A program made the position numbers and the translations under genes. Shown in pieces: positions 50,820 to 62,780 of a stretch of 64,000 nucleotides of DNA (the first letter of the stretch is position 1; every line of letters starts with the position of its first letter). The DNA is from Paragordius varius (taxonomy: Eukaryota; Nematomorpha). The notes under the pieces are model-generated. The model ran no database searches, was not told the origin of the DNA, and saw only the letters and a program-made list of their open reading frames with translations. The stretch lies in NCBI GenBank assembly GCA_964247055.1, contig OZ176051.1, positions 14,198,001-14,262,000 of the forward strand, in the 5' to 3' direction.

Positions 50820-52883
50820 TATGGACAGACACAATCGGGAATTGTAAAAACTGATGTAATATATTTATAATAAATTATATCAGGATTATCATGGGGCTGA
50901 TGATTTTGGGCCCTACGAGTGATATAAAATATTTTTGTGGTCCATATTTGTTAGATATGGGCGTGGAATGAATTTTCCTTTAAAATGGGCAGGTTTAATG
51001 AAAGCGCAAAAACATGCTGATATAACGCGATTAAATAAATATATGTTGAGTTTATCCATCAAAAAACTGTTTTTACCAAAAATTTGATACTTTGCTTAAA
51101 TATTTTTTTAACAAAATTTTTGGGAAGCTACTATGGTATTTTGGAGCATGAAAACGGTATAAAAAATTCTTCATTTTATAAAATACTTTTTCCATATAAT
51201 TTAATGATGCTCAACATTACTATCACCTCAGATTTCGATTTGATTCGTCTTCAGATTTTAAATGGCCTTTTGTTAATAATGCAAATATAAATTTATCGAC
51301 AAAAATTTAATAACAAATTTGAGGTGATAGTAATGTTCAGCATAATCGATTATAAAAAAAGATTGTGCAATATGGTAGTATGTGTTTATACTGTTTCCAC
51401 TCTATTTCAAAATACTATAAACTCGCTTCACCGAAAATTTATAAAAATTTATTTTATTAATATTCGTTTTAGAAATATTTGTTAATGTCATTATTTAAAA
51501 AACGCAAAAATGCCGGGATTGCGCGATAAAATTTTAAAATATATGCTAAATTTTGACATCAAAAAATATTTTTTAAAATAACATACTTTCTACAAAAACT
51601 TTATTTTTTTGCAAAATTATGCTGAAGCGTACTTCATCCCTTTTTATGCATGATGAAAACGATATAAAAACGCTTTTAGATGTTATAAAACTTTAAATAT
51701 TTAATTTGATGATGCCAAACATTTCTATCACCTCAGATTATTATTATTCATATGTCTTCAAATTTCTGTCAAATATAAATTGTGTTTTAATATATGAGTT
51801 CACCAATAATTGAATCAAAAACCTTTAGACTTAAACTAAAGCGATGGAAATGATTGGCATCATCTAATTAAATAAAAATATTTTTACAATATCTAAATGC
51901 GTTTTTTTGCCGTTTCCATAACGATAAATATAGTACGAAGTACGCTTCAACAAAAAAATTAAATTTTTGTAAATAGTATCCATTTTTTAAATATTTTTAC
52001 TGTCAAAATTTAGCATATATCGCGCAATACCGGCATTTTTGCGTATATTTTAAAAGAAGCCCGTTGTAGAAGAGCAAAAAAGTATGGGACTTTCAGAGCC
52101 CACATCTAAAAATTAAAATATTTATAAAAATAACGTTTTACATTTTATAAGTAGTTTATGATATATTACTGGATATTTTAGAATGATTTAGATTCACCAA
52201 AAAAATTTATTACAAAAAATGTGGTAAATTTTGCCATTTCAGGTGCACTTACCACAAAATTGTAAATAACTTTCTTATATTACTCGTAAGGGCCGAAACC
52301 CAAAGCACGATGATAACCCTGATACATTATTCTATTAGAATATATATATTTCATCAAGATAATTTTTCATGACCCCGATTTTGTACACTGTGATATACAA
52401 ATAAATATTTTTATATAGCTCGTAAGGCGATATAATATATAGGAATATAAAATTTAGGCCGCATGTTGGTCACCTTTGTAAGGAATTTTTAAACCGTTTC
52501 CATTATGAAATAGTATAAAGCACGCTTCAAAAATAATTTTGCTAAAAATTAATTTTTTAAAAAAATTTGCAGTTCTTAAAAAATATTTTTAATTTCTATC
52601 AAAGTTTACCATATATTCAAATATCGGCATTTTTACTTTTATTTTAAGTGGACTTCCTCATTTGGGAAGCGCAAAAGAATTTGGGGATTTCGGGGCCTAC
52701 ATCCAAAAATAAAAACATTTTGAAAATACTGTTTTGCTTTTTATATGTAGTTTATAATATATAGCAATATTAATTGGAATGAGGTTTCTAGCTTTGACTA
52801 AAAAAATTTTTAAAAAAAAGTGCGAAGATTTTGTCATTTTCTGATATGGAGCACTTACCACAAAAGTTGAACATACTGCCGCA
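50820..52883. repeat. Repeat family C cluster
   Basis: Several copies in both orientations: 50870-51000 (TATCAGGATTATCATGGGGC), 51390-51560, 51900-52420 (CTCGTAAGGGCCGAAACCCA, CATATATCGCGCAATACCGG) and 52480-52870. Phrases match 3714, 34760 and 39520-39850. No coding capacity seen. Confidence 0.65.
51206..51345. repeat. Inverted repeat / hairpin
   Basis: About 30 bp (GCTCAACATTACTATCACCT) pairs with its inverse (AGGTGATAGTAATGTTCAGC) across an 80-bp loop. A third, imperfect copy of the arm is at 51715-51735. Confidence 0.8.
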
Positions 52884-53468
52884 ACACTTCGATTCAAATT
52901 GGGGTATCCTAATACCCCAGACTAAATTTGAGTTAGGTTATTTAAAAAAACTACTATAGGAAACGGCCCCAATTTAAATTTATGCTTCTATCCTAAAATA
53001 AATTTTATAAATATGCCAAAAAATTTAAATAAAATATTGTTATGAAAAAGAAGTTCCATGTCAAAATACTACGACACTATTTTTATTTTACATAATTTTT
53101 GCAAAAAATCGTCTTCATTTAATTTTAAGTGTAAAATTAAATTTAATTGTTTATTTAAATTACATCTAACATTGATATATAGAAAAAGGGTTTATTTTGT
53201 ATTATTATTTAATTTTACCATTGCACACATGCCACGTTGACTAAATTTTTACCTTTCGGTTTTAGCTTAAAATAAGTAATATCAAGTATTTTAAAATAAA
53301 TTTTTTTATGTATTTCGGTTTATTAGTGTTTTATAAGTGGAAAATTTTGCCATGGTTTTGATTCCTTCCATATTTTTTAAAGAATTTAATTTTAAACAGG
53401 CCTGGGGTGTTTAACTATTTCAATTTGAATCGAAGGACTAAAATGAATGTGTTGTATCCAAGTGTTAA
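52884..53468 (+). repeat. Family A element, full copy
   Basis: Same ends and length (about 585 bp) as 46057-46644, roughly 85% alike by eye. Followed 217 bp later by another copy in the same orientation. Confidence 0.82.
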
Positions 53469-53684
53469 ATCTCTTGTAATCACCAAAACCATAAGCACCG
53501 TGATAATTCCGGTACACTTTTCTATCATATATATATTTTATCATCTTAAATTGAACACTGTGTTATTAACACTTCGGCTTTTATAATTTATATAAATCTT
53601 TATTTTCACATAAGTTGTTATCTAAATAAAGTGGCTTTAAGATATTATAAAATTTTGAAACAGTCTGAGACAAAATTAATTAAT

Positions 53685-54227
53685 TTAACACTTTGATAAA
53701 TGTGGTATCTAAATACGCAAAATTAATATTTATAAAAAAAACTACTGAACGGTCCTCATTTATAATTATGCTTCTATCCTAATAAAAACAATATAAATAA
53801 GCCAAAATATCTAAAAATAACTTCGTAAAAAATTCATATCAAACTATTAGGACGCCATTTTTATTTTACAATTTTTTTGTAAAATATCGTGTTTATTTAA
53901 TTTAAAAGTTAAAATTAAAGCTAATATTTTATTTAAATCACATCTAATATTGATAATAGTAAAATATTTATTTGTATTATTTTCGATTCAACGCACACGT
54001 GTTACGTTGACTAAATTTCCTTTGGGTTTTACCTTAAAATAAGTAGTATCCAGTTTTTGAATAAAAATTTTTTATATTACGGTGTATTAATGTTAGATAA
54101 CTGAAATTTTGCCATGTTTTTGATTACTTCTATATTTTTAAAGTACTGTTTATATAACAGGCCTGGGGCATCCAATTACTCAATTTGGATCGAAAGACTA
54201 AAATGAATGTGTTGGATCCAAGTGTTA
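53685..54227 (+). repeat. Family A element, diverged full copy
   Basis: TTAACACTTTGATAAATGTG at the left and GTGTTGGATCCAAGTGTTAA at the right. The core is shared but more decayed than in the copies at 46057 and 52884. Confidence 0.75.
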
Positions 54228-54810
54228 AAACCCAATAGGCTATTTAAAATTGATATAAGCACATATTAAACTTTATTATATTTTGTCGTACTGTTTGACC
54301 TTATTAAAAGGAATGTCTAAAAAAATTATATGAAATTTTTGCTCAAAAAATTTGAATTCTTTGCATTATAGGCGCATTATTGATAATAATAGGAACTTTT
54401 TTATAGGTTTTATAGCCATGTTGATTTCGGAAGATAGAAAAGAAATATGAGCTGATAATTAAAATTTAGCTAAAAATACTTCTATATCAGTAGGTTATTA
54501 AATTTAGTTTTCGCCCTCAAAATTAAATAAAAAGTATGGAAGTATTTAATCCATTGCATTTGATTTCATTTATTAGATTTGGAAGTTAAACTTAACGGAC
54601 AACATTCTGTGGTTCGAATGGTCTCGAGTGGAAAATATCAAAACTTTATTGCTTTTGATTTCGAAAAAATTTATAAATAATTGACTCATGTTGCCAATTT
54701 GTCAATAAATCCATTATTTATTTTTGATACACTCTGTTTGCAATTTTGAGTGAGGACTGCATGCCTTTTTAAACCAAGTTTAATACCTCGATAATTTTAG
54801 AAAGCTCCAA
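54228..54810. other. Upstream region of Tim8
   Basis: AT-rich, no gene. The last part holds ATAATTTTAG at 54791-54800, ten bases before the Tim8 ATG, which looks like a splice acceptor with no evident upstream coding exon. Confidence 0.5.
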
Positions 54811-55107
54811 ATGGCTCCATATACTGATGATGACAACAACGATAAGCAAACAATTAAACTTGACAGTCAATCACAAAAAGCAATACTTTTAGAACAACAA
54901 AAGGCTCAATTTACAATGATGGTTCATCGATTAAACGACGTATGTTGGGATATGTGTCTTAAAGATTCAAAATTAAGTCCCAAGCAATTAGAAGGAAAAC
55001 AGAGTACCTGTTTAAATTACTGTGTTGATCGTTTTATCGATACTTCTTTGTTTATTACTCAGCGATTCGCTAACATGCTGCAGCAGACAGAAAAATCTCT
55101 TGAATGA
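54811..55107 (+). CDS. TIMM8: Mitochondrial intermembrane-space chaperone Tim8
   Basis: Small Tim protein that, with Tim13, escorts hydrophobic carrier-type and Tim23-type precursors across the intermembrane space. A single exon encodes 98 residues (human TIMM8A has 97). It has the twin CX3C signature, CWDMC (about 49-53) and CLNYC (about 70-74), then VDRFIDTSLFITQRFANML, which matches VERFIDTSQFILNRL of Tim8. The DDDNNDKQT N-terminus is variable, as in the family. The start is fixed by the length match and by an acceptor-like ATAATTTTAG ten bases upstream. It converges with the minus-strand gene ending at 55167, 59 bp away. Confidence 0.93.
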   Translation: MAPYTDDDNNDKQTIKLDSQSQKAILLEQQKAQFTMMVHRLNDVCWDMCLKDSKLSPKQLEGKQSTCLNYCVDRFIDTSLFITQRFANMLQQTEKSLE

Positions 55108-55166
55108 ATTATTAATTAATACCAATTTTAAAAATATAAATTAGGTTATAATCAATTTATTTAGAT

Positions 55167-55919
55167 TTATACATAATCCCATGGGGCAAAAACATCTTGA
55201 ATTTCATTTGTTCCATTATCTTTGTAATAATATCTCAAGGTAAGAATGAAATAGGTCCCCTTCCAATCAGTCAAATTAATATCGATAAAATTTTGTGTTA
55301 GCTGTATTTTTAATTGCAAATAATTTCATAAAAATTTATTTTTGATAAATGTAATAAAAATATATTAAAAATTTTTAAAACGATTACATTTATTGATATT
55401 TTTGAACAATTAATACTTCAATTATAATAATGAAGAAAATTTGATACCAGATCAAAAAATGCCTTAAATTTACCATTTTATTTTATTAACAATTTTTTGA
55501 CAGCCATCAGTTTGAACAGCAGATTTTGTTTTTCTAAATTGGCCATGTAAATGACCATTAAATCCGTATATTTTAAAAAGATTAATTAAAAGGATTTCCT
55601 CAAAAAATGATGCTTTATGATAAACTAAACAGAAATTAGTTTATATCATTTGTTATGGGACTTATGCAAAAAATTCAAGTTTTACTTTTTTGAAGTCTCT
55701 CTCAACTATCGGTGTTGTGCCTTCTATTCTCTCGATTTGTAGATCAGCTGAGGAAAAGTTTTCCGGGATTGTCCAATTTAAAACAAAAGTGTTTCCCGTT
55801 ATGTGTTTTCCATTAATGAACAAATTTTGTGTGGCTGTGCTTAATGCTAAAATATATTTTATAAGCCAATTTAAAATAATATACGCTTGTTTGAGCAGGA
55901 ATACTGCAAACCATTCCAA
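55167..55919 (-). CDS. Secreted protein, possibly ML (MD-2/NPC2/GM2-activator) lipid-binding fold
   Basis: Three coding blocks on the minus strand. 55919-55686 has a hydrophobic N-terminus (LLKQAYIILNWLIKYILALS, then TATQNLF) followed by NTFVLNWTIPENFSSADLQI. 55598 to about 55474 has LINLFKIYGFNGHLHGQFRK and QTDGCQKIV. 55301-55167 starts after a CAG acceptor and has INLTDWKGTYFILTLRYYYK, DNGTNEIQ and the end FAPWDYV. The pattern of a Gly/His-rich strand, DGC, then Trp-x-GTY and a Tyr-rich strand resembles ML-domain proteins, but this is weak. An AATAAA follows the stop closely. Block 2 starts at a GAG acceptor in phase with block 1; the block 2-3 junction is not settled. Confidence 0.45.
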
Positions 55920-56209
55920 ACAATCATAGTAATTATCACATATCGATAAAAATATTTCATGATATAAAAATGCTGAAAAGATTAGAAAAAAAAACCTTGA
56001 TTTTTGTAATACAATTATAATTTATAGTTTTTTGGGTTTGTTTTGATGGTAAAAAAATAGCCCCATTATATTGCGCAATGTTTCATCATCATATTATTAT
56101 TATCAATTATATGATAATTTTGTTGTTTTCTTTTCAACTAGCCTAGAAAACATCCAAATTATAGTATCATCGAGTATTTTTGGAAACATTTTTTGTTAAT
56201 AATTTATAC

Positions 56210-56425
56210 CAATGGTATTCAGCAAAATATTTAAAGGGCCGCAATAATATTTATCTTGTTTCAAGGGCCGGTAACCCCATGCAATACCGATAAAAATTTC
56301 ATTGTTCGACACATTTGCAGATATTTATAGTCAAAATAACTTGGTAAAAAAATTTAATAATAATTTAAACAATAAACCTTTTTAAGTCAGCATGCGGCAC
56401 GTGGGCCGCGGTTTATGTACCACTT
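56210..56425. mobile_element. hAT-type MITE, 216 bp
   Basis: Ends CAATGGTATTCAGC and TTTATGTACCACTT, with flanks ATTTATAC / ATTTATTA as an imperfect 8-bp duplication. Internal GGGCCGCAATAAT, GGGCCGGTAACC and GCATGCGGCACGTGGGCCGC are the subterminal motifs of the hAT relic at 1405-3713. A partial relative lies at 29490-29640. Confidence 0.72.
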
Positions 56426-56880
56426 ATTTATTAATTCAAAGAAAAAATATATATATGGTCTTTCGCATTTTTGAAATTTTCGACCTTTTATTTTTGGCTA
56501 ATATCAGCAGTGTATTCATAGTAAATTAATGTAAACGTTTCGTAATCAAAACAGTCACAAAAAATATCTTGATGAATTAATATGAGAGTCCATCAGATTC
56601 TTATTATAAAAATAATTACATTTTGTTGAGCTGCATATTGCAAAATCGTAAAATTAGATTCTACGGTAAATAAAATGGTGAAAGCTAACGCTTCAAATAT
56701 ATATTCATTTTTATAAATTCTTTGGGATATCATACAATGATTCAAAAAAATGTGCGAAATTATATCTATAAGAATTTTTTCTCTTTTTATTAATTTTGGT
56801 TTTCTTTAATGTATATACATATTCCTATCTCAGTTGTAAAGATGCGTATATTTTTTCATTTTTATTTAGTGACACTAGTC

Positions 56881-59584
56881 CAGGGGTGGCCACACTTTTT
56901 TTGTCGCGAGCTTTTTTTTGGCTTTTTTGTTAAAAAAAGAGTTCGCGGTCACCCAGAAATATTTATCAAAAAAACTCAATCAACACTTTAAATGTTGTAT
57001 ATACCTGCTTTACAGATTAGAGTGACTTGTTTAAACCATTTTAAAATTGTAATTTTTTTATCTATCAACCAAATACAAAAATAATTTTAATTAAAAGACA
57101 ACGGGTTATTAACTACCTTAATTTTTTAACCAACATAAAACACTTCAAAATATTTATTTATTAAATTTCTATTATATGAAATTTTACAATATAAAAATTT
57201 AAACAATGCATTTGAAATTACAGGGGAGAATACATTATGATACAAAAAATAAAAGAAATAAAAAATAGCATTCCAATTTAGAACCATAATTTGAACATAA
57301 ATAAGAGTACATTAAAATTGTATCAGTTTTAATTCTATCCACATATTTTTTAGTAAATCGGCTTTTTCCTAAGCGAAAATACAACTCGATAAACATCCAT
57401 ATTTAATAAAGAAAAAAATATTTAAAACGCCCGACTGCGAAAAAATTCAGAAAGTTTATCTAAATTAGGTTCAAATAAAGTCAAAGCAATTCTCAAACAT
57501 GATTCTAAATGTTTATTAGTTAATTGTGACCTCTGTTTAGTTTTGATAGCATTCATAATTGAAAAAGCCGATTCACATAAATATGTGGATCCAAAAAAAG
57601 AAATGAATAATGCAGCGGTTTTCCAAATATGGGTCTTTATTTATAAATTTATATATATCTGATCCTAATGATTTTAGATGGATATCGCATTTAACATTTA
57701 TTAATTCCTCTTCCAACTCTGCTAAATTTGGTACACCAAGAAAGTGGCTGAGTTTTTGAGCAATATATTCAACATTATTATTAAATGGGCATGATAAAAA
57801 AATAGCGATGTCTTCAAGTTTATTTATAGATGAAAATCGTTTTTCAAAATCATTAATAAGCAGACCAATATCATCTGCATATTTTTCAAAAGAGAGATTC
57901 TCTATTTTTTCAGACACCGCTGCCAGATTAAAAAAATGTTTTAAATCTCGGTTTTTTAATTGTGTTTCTACTACTGTTAGTGTTTCCTTAAAAGATTTTA
58001 AAGCACCCATCATATCCATTATTGTTTTATCTTTTCCTTGTAATTGGATGTTTAATTTATGCAATTTTTCCGTGATATCGCATGAAAATGCAAGAAGCAG
58101 CCAATCTTGATCTTTCAATTCAGGGTATGAAAATTTAGAATTCTCTAAAAAAATTTCTATTTGTGGTAAAAGTTGCCTAAATCTAATTAAAAATGCGGCA
58201 CGACTCAACCACCTTACATCAGTATGTAATAAAAGTTCTCCATATTCCACGCCGCACTCATTTAACAAAATTCGAAATTGGCGGCGGGACAAGCTTTTTG
58301 TTCGAATGGCGTTAACAATTTTAAAACAGGGGTTCATTACATGATGGTATTTTAAAACTTTTGAACATAAAACTTGATTATGGATTATACAATGGTAATC
58401 AATGAACTTGGGAAATGCACTGTGATTTTTACATAAAGCGATAAAGCCGTTGTTAACGCCAATCATCGCTGGAGCTCCATCAGTAGTTATAGATGCGAGT
58501 TTTACGATGGGAAATTTCGTATCTGTGATAAATTTATAAAAAAAATCAAAAATATCCTGCCCTCTGGTTCGTTCGTGGAGAGGTATTATAGTTAATAATT
58601 CCTCCTTTGCAGATAAATCACTAAATATCATACGAATAAAAATGCATAATTGGGCGATTCCAACATAATCGGTGGACTCATCGAGTGGCAAGGAAAAAAA
58701 ATACAGTTATTAATATTTTCATGTAAAATTTCATCAAGATTATTACTAATATCTTCAGCCCTGCGCATAACGGTATTTCTCGATAAGCTTATGCTTTTAA
58801 TAGCTGTCATAATATTATTTTTGTTATCAAAATTTTCAAATAAAATATCACAAGCGCTAATAAAGGCTTCTTTTAATATTTCACCATCTTGGAATGGCTT
58901 ATTGTTCCGAATGAGTATTTCCGCTACCTTGAATGAAGCAATCGTAGCATTTTTATAGTCTTTGTTGTATTTAAGTATGCTATTTTGTGAGGCGGATAAT
59001 TGTTCTTTTAATTCCCTTACTTTAATGTTGCGTTCTTGAGTTTGTAAGGGGTAGTTTTTGGAGTAATGTGGATGCAGAGATCTATAATGTCTTTCAATAT
59101 TTGACTTTTTGGGCAAAGCAACAGTACTATTGCATATTAGACAGGTGCATGTTTCATTTATCATAATAAAAAAGTATTTATGCTCCCAATTTTTCTTGTA
59201 TCAGTACAACTTTTTTTGGCTCATTCTAAAATATAAGTTTTAAAAACCTACATTTGGTGTATCAAATCAAATCTAACTTCACGATTATGCTTCTGATTTA
59301 TGAATAAGCTTTGCTCAAAGTTTTGATTGATTTTAAGTTTTAATGCAAATGCTCCAAAACATATGTATTATAATTAATAAAATAATTTTTTTACACCCTT
59401 TACTTAGACGTTTTTTTTAATTTAAACCGTATTTTTTTGTATTTTAAATTTAAATTCGCTCAGAAGTAGCCAACTATCCGAAAAAAATCAATAAAATTTT
59501 TTAAAAAAAAATATTTTCAGGCAGTCACTTTTTGAGTTGTCGCGGTCACGAAAGTGACAGCGGTCACCTCGTTGGCCACCCCTG
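56881..59584 (-). mobile_element. hAT DNA transposon, nearly whole (2704 bp)
   Basis: Terminal inverted repeat CAGGGGTGGCCA at the left and GGCCACCCCTG at the right, with a perfect 8-bp target duplication CACTAGTC (56873-56880 and 59585-59592). Subterminal GCGGTCAC motifs occur near both ends. One transposase gene fills the interior on the minus strand (57422-59164). The perfect duplication, clean ends and only two frame breaks suggest a fairly recent insertion. It lies in intergenic DNA beyond the 55919 gene. Confidence 0.95.
57422..59164 (-). pseudogene. hAT transposase (BED finger, DDE, dimerisation domain), two frameshifts
   Basis: Catalyses cut-and-paste transposition. From 59164: a BED-type finger (CLICNSTVALPKKSNIERHY, then RSLH), then the helical region. 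After a frame change near 58692-58699 (a run of eight A) come PLDESTDYVGIAQLCIFIRM with the first catalytic Asp, LASITTDGAPAMIG, DYHCIIHNQVLCSK and HTDVRWLSRAAFLIRFRQ. After a second frame change near 57620-57632 comes the C-terminal dimerisation segment GSTYLCESAFSIMNAIKTKQ, RSQLTNKHLESCLRIALTLF and a stop at 57422-57424. It resembles the SCAND3/GTF2IRD2/FAM200-related hAT group. Apart from the two shifts the gene looks complete, at about 580 codons. Confidence 0.92.
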
Positions 59585-59592
59585 CACTAGTC

Positions 59593-59999
59593 AACAAATT
59601 TAACCTTTTTTAGCTGCCAATCTTGTTAATTAAATTTGATTAAAGTGCATAAATAGTATATCTGAAAAGAAAATTGGTCTAACACCTAAGATTTTTTTAT
59701 TAGGATTTATCGATTTTTTTAGCCCCGATATAATATTAAACTCGAAATTTTAAAATTCAAAGTTATATATAGAGAGCCATGTACTCTATATCATCCGAAA
59801 GAGCGTGAAAAACTACTTTCGAACAATAGATTTAAATCAATCTATGTAAAAGTTATTTGGGTTTATTTGATCAAAATTTTCAATCCTTAAATCAGTCAAA
59901 ATTCTTTACAGCCAAACTAATTAAAAAATCATATAAATTATTTTAATATAATTATTAGGTTTTATTAGTAAATAATTTAGAAAAAATCTTTGAACAAGC
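59593..59999. other. Intergenic; nothing supported
   Basis: AT-rich sequence between two hAT elements. No coding frame, RNA gene or known repeat seen. Confidence 0.5.
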
Positions 60000-61237
60000 T
60001 TTTAGTTTGCTTTGCAAATTATTCTGCCCCAGGCGCCGTTATTTGGGGGCGCCTAAATTATTTTTTTAATAAAATTTAAATTATGCAAAAATATAACACT
60101 TTCAAGCAATTTTAGCATTTACGTAATAATCCCTACAATAATACAACTATTATATAAATGAGATCAAGAGCAAACATTATACAAAAAACAACTTTCATGT
60201 AGATATTCCCTTCAACATGTGCAAAGTTATTTTTTCGCTCAAAAAACGTTCTATCACGCACATATTGTTAATTGTTTTATTGCCTTAATTTATTTTAACG
60301 TCTCTCTCTGTTCAAAACCTTATCTATAATTTATAATTCCTTTATTTTAAATCATATTCAATTACAAAACCCAATTTTATTTATTTATCCATCTATAATA
60401 AGGTAGGTTTTTATTAATATAGCCTTGTGTTTTTTATAATTACTTTCATTTCATCAGATATCAATGCCTAAACTGAGCGGTAACGCAAATAGGAAAAAAA
60501 TGGAGGAAGAGAATAAAACAAATAAAATACGAATGAGTTGAAATCTTAGTTAACGAAAATATCTGACCATAACATTGAAAAAAATGTATGCGATAAACAT
60601 AACAGTACCGCTTAATAATAGTAATTTGATACACCTGAAATCCTAGTTAATGATTCAATAAATAAAGATGAGAAAGCTACAAATATACCATTTGTGATTT
60701 CAAGCGCTATACCTACAGAGTTTAATGATACCCCCTATAAATTTATTAATAAAAATTCCCTTATTATCTAATCGCCAGAAATGATTATTTGTGGATTTCA
60801 AGGATTTCAAAATAAATGCAATCTGTTTGAAACAAAAAATCATCATCCAATGCCCCAATCTTGGTTATTTCGTGGTCGGTAAAAAAGAAGGATATGAACT
60901 TCAGAATTTTTGGCTTTTATATTTACCAAAAAACAGATCTGTGTATTCTTTTTGTTGCCTATTTTTTGATCGATCTAATCTAATTCTTTACCATCATCTT
61001 TTATAACGATGCATGGTTGTAATGGAGGAGAATTATAAAATAACATGATGAAAATAGCCTCAACCAAAGCATTTACCACTTGGAAAAGAGGCAGAAAGCA
61101 GATTGATAAAACAGGAATTGATTCTGCTTTAGAAGCTCGGGTGTTTAGGTTGCAATGTTTTATTGGCTTTAAAAGGAGAAAAGGGCGCGCCATAAGTGTT
61201 TTATGCCCCGGGCGCCCCAAATGTTCGGTACGCCACT
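60000..61237 (+). mobile_element. hAT relic with TTF-type finger (ZMYM1-like group)
   Basis: The right end ATGTTCGGTACGCCACTG is the inverse of the CAGTGGCGTA terminus, preceded by the GC-rich subterminal GCCCCGGGCGCCCC. Near 60025 is the matching left subterminal GCCCCAGGCGCCG. Inside, MPKLSGNANRKKMEEENKTN (about 60463) is the usual N-terminus, and FWLLYLPKNRSVYSFCCLFF then DRSNL (about 60905) is the TTF finger; ALEARVF closes the piece. The catalytic part is missing and stops are present, so this is an internally deleted dead copy. Confidence 0.75.
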
Positions 61238-62399
61238 GGATGGTAGTTTTGTAAAACCAAAAAACTTAAAATAGCTGTTTTGAATGACATAAAAGCAATA
61301 AAGTGTATTACTCAAAAAACTCCCTAGCGTTATCTTTCTAGACCTTAAACTTTTGTAGTTCACCACCCCATTTATGATTGCGAGTTTTTTAACTCCCCAA
61401 CAAAAATAAAATAAAAATAGTAGTTTCTTCGAAATAACACTTAGAAATTTTTTTGATAATATTTATCAAGATTATTTCGGTTTTGAGAGATTGAAAAAAA
61501 TAAATCTACATTTTTTATAAATTTCTATAACATTCATGGTAAATTTATACAAGATACTAGCTGGCCCTGTCACGCTTCTCTGTAACGTAGTCTCACCGAT
61601 AATTATTCTTAAGAAATTGCAATAAAAAGAGAGATAAAAAATAATAATAAAACATATTTTTCAAAAAGAATGTCTTTATATATTTTTTTACGGTTTTTTG
61701 CACAGGCTGAAATATTGTTTGCTCGAAATCGTTAATCTGTCCCTTATTAAAGTTAATATTCAACTATGATGGGTATTATTTTAAGATTTTCATTTTAGGA
61801 AATCATGGTTAAAAGTTCTAATTCATACAGCTGGGATCAAGGGATATAAAAAAATCATTTGTGGTCCCTTTTTTAAGGAAATAATGATATTATACAAATT
61901 CCCAATGTTTAAAACTCGTATGGCTTCCTAAGTTTTTTGAAAATTAACTCCAAAATCACGCCATTTTTCTATGGCGTCTCAGTTTTAAACCGGTAGACCC
62001 CTATATATGGAAAAAGCGCTGAGTTAAATTCTTTGCTTTTATAGGGCAAATATTTTGGATCATCTTTGATACCATCGTCTCATGGGTTATTCGAAAAAAT
62101 ACCTCAACACTAATAATTGTTATATGATGGAGTTTTAGGGCATAAAGGCCCCAAATTAACGATTAAAACCTGACCTTAATATTTACCTAGTTACGGGTAA
62201 TATTTCAAGCTTTTAAAGAGCTCATATGGCTTCATAGATTTTCTGTAAATTAGCTCCAAAACAACGCAATTTTATATATTGGCGCAGTTTTAGCGGCTCT
62301 GTTTACCCAGCAGCCAATATTAAAAAAACGCAAGACTTAAATTTTTGCCTTTTAACAGAGAATAACTCGAATCCTCAGTAATTTTAACGGCATGCCCTG
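61238..62399. other. Intergenic; weak repeat
   Basis: Contains a loosely repeated unit of about 290 bp (CTCGTATGGCTTCCTAAGTT near 61915 and CTCATATGGCTTCATAGATT near 62220, each followed by AAATTA[AG]CTCCAAAA). Unit function unknown. No gene seen. Confidence 0.5.
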
Positions 62400-62780
62400 G
62401 GCAAAAAAATATTTAGTTTTTTGTAAAAAATGGCATTTTACGGGGAAACGGGTAAAAAGAGAGCCTTAATTAAAAAAGTAAGCCGATTAGGTTCGGCGCA
62501 ATCGAAAAGAAGTAAAAATAATTTGAAATCAAATGGTCCAACACCTTTCCAAGGAAATTGTATCAGAGACACGATTTTTCTGGACTTCTGTTTCCAAAAA
62601 AACCCGTTTTTTACAGGGGGTGGTCTCGAACTGGGAATCTAATTCAAAAATGGGCGAAGCTATTGTCGGGGCATTCATTAATGATTATATTTTTTTGACA
62701 TTTGGAGGATTTGAATGGGTCCACCGGTTTTCCGGAAACAGATCACAAAGCCAGTATTTTCCATTTTTATAAATATATAG
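62400..62780 (+). repeat. Repeat family D, copy 3 (keeps an open frame)
   Basis: Inverse of 35940-36310, with about 85% identity by eye. The plus strand is open from 62533 to 62772 and shares WTSVSKKTRF, GEAIVGAFINDYIF and RSQSQYFPFL with the frame at 36207-35968. The start region ATGGCATTTTACGGGG also matches sequence near 36765. Confidence 0.65.
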
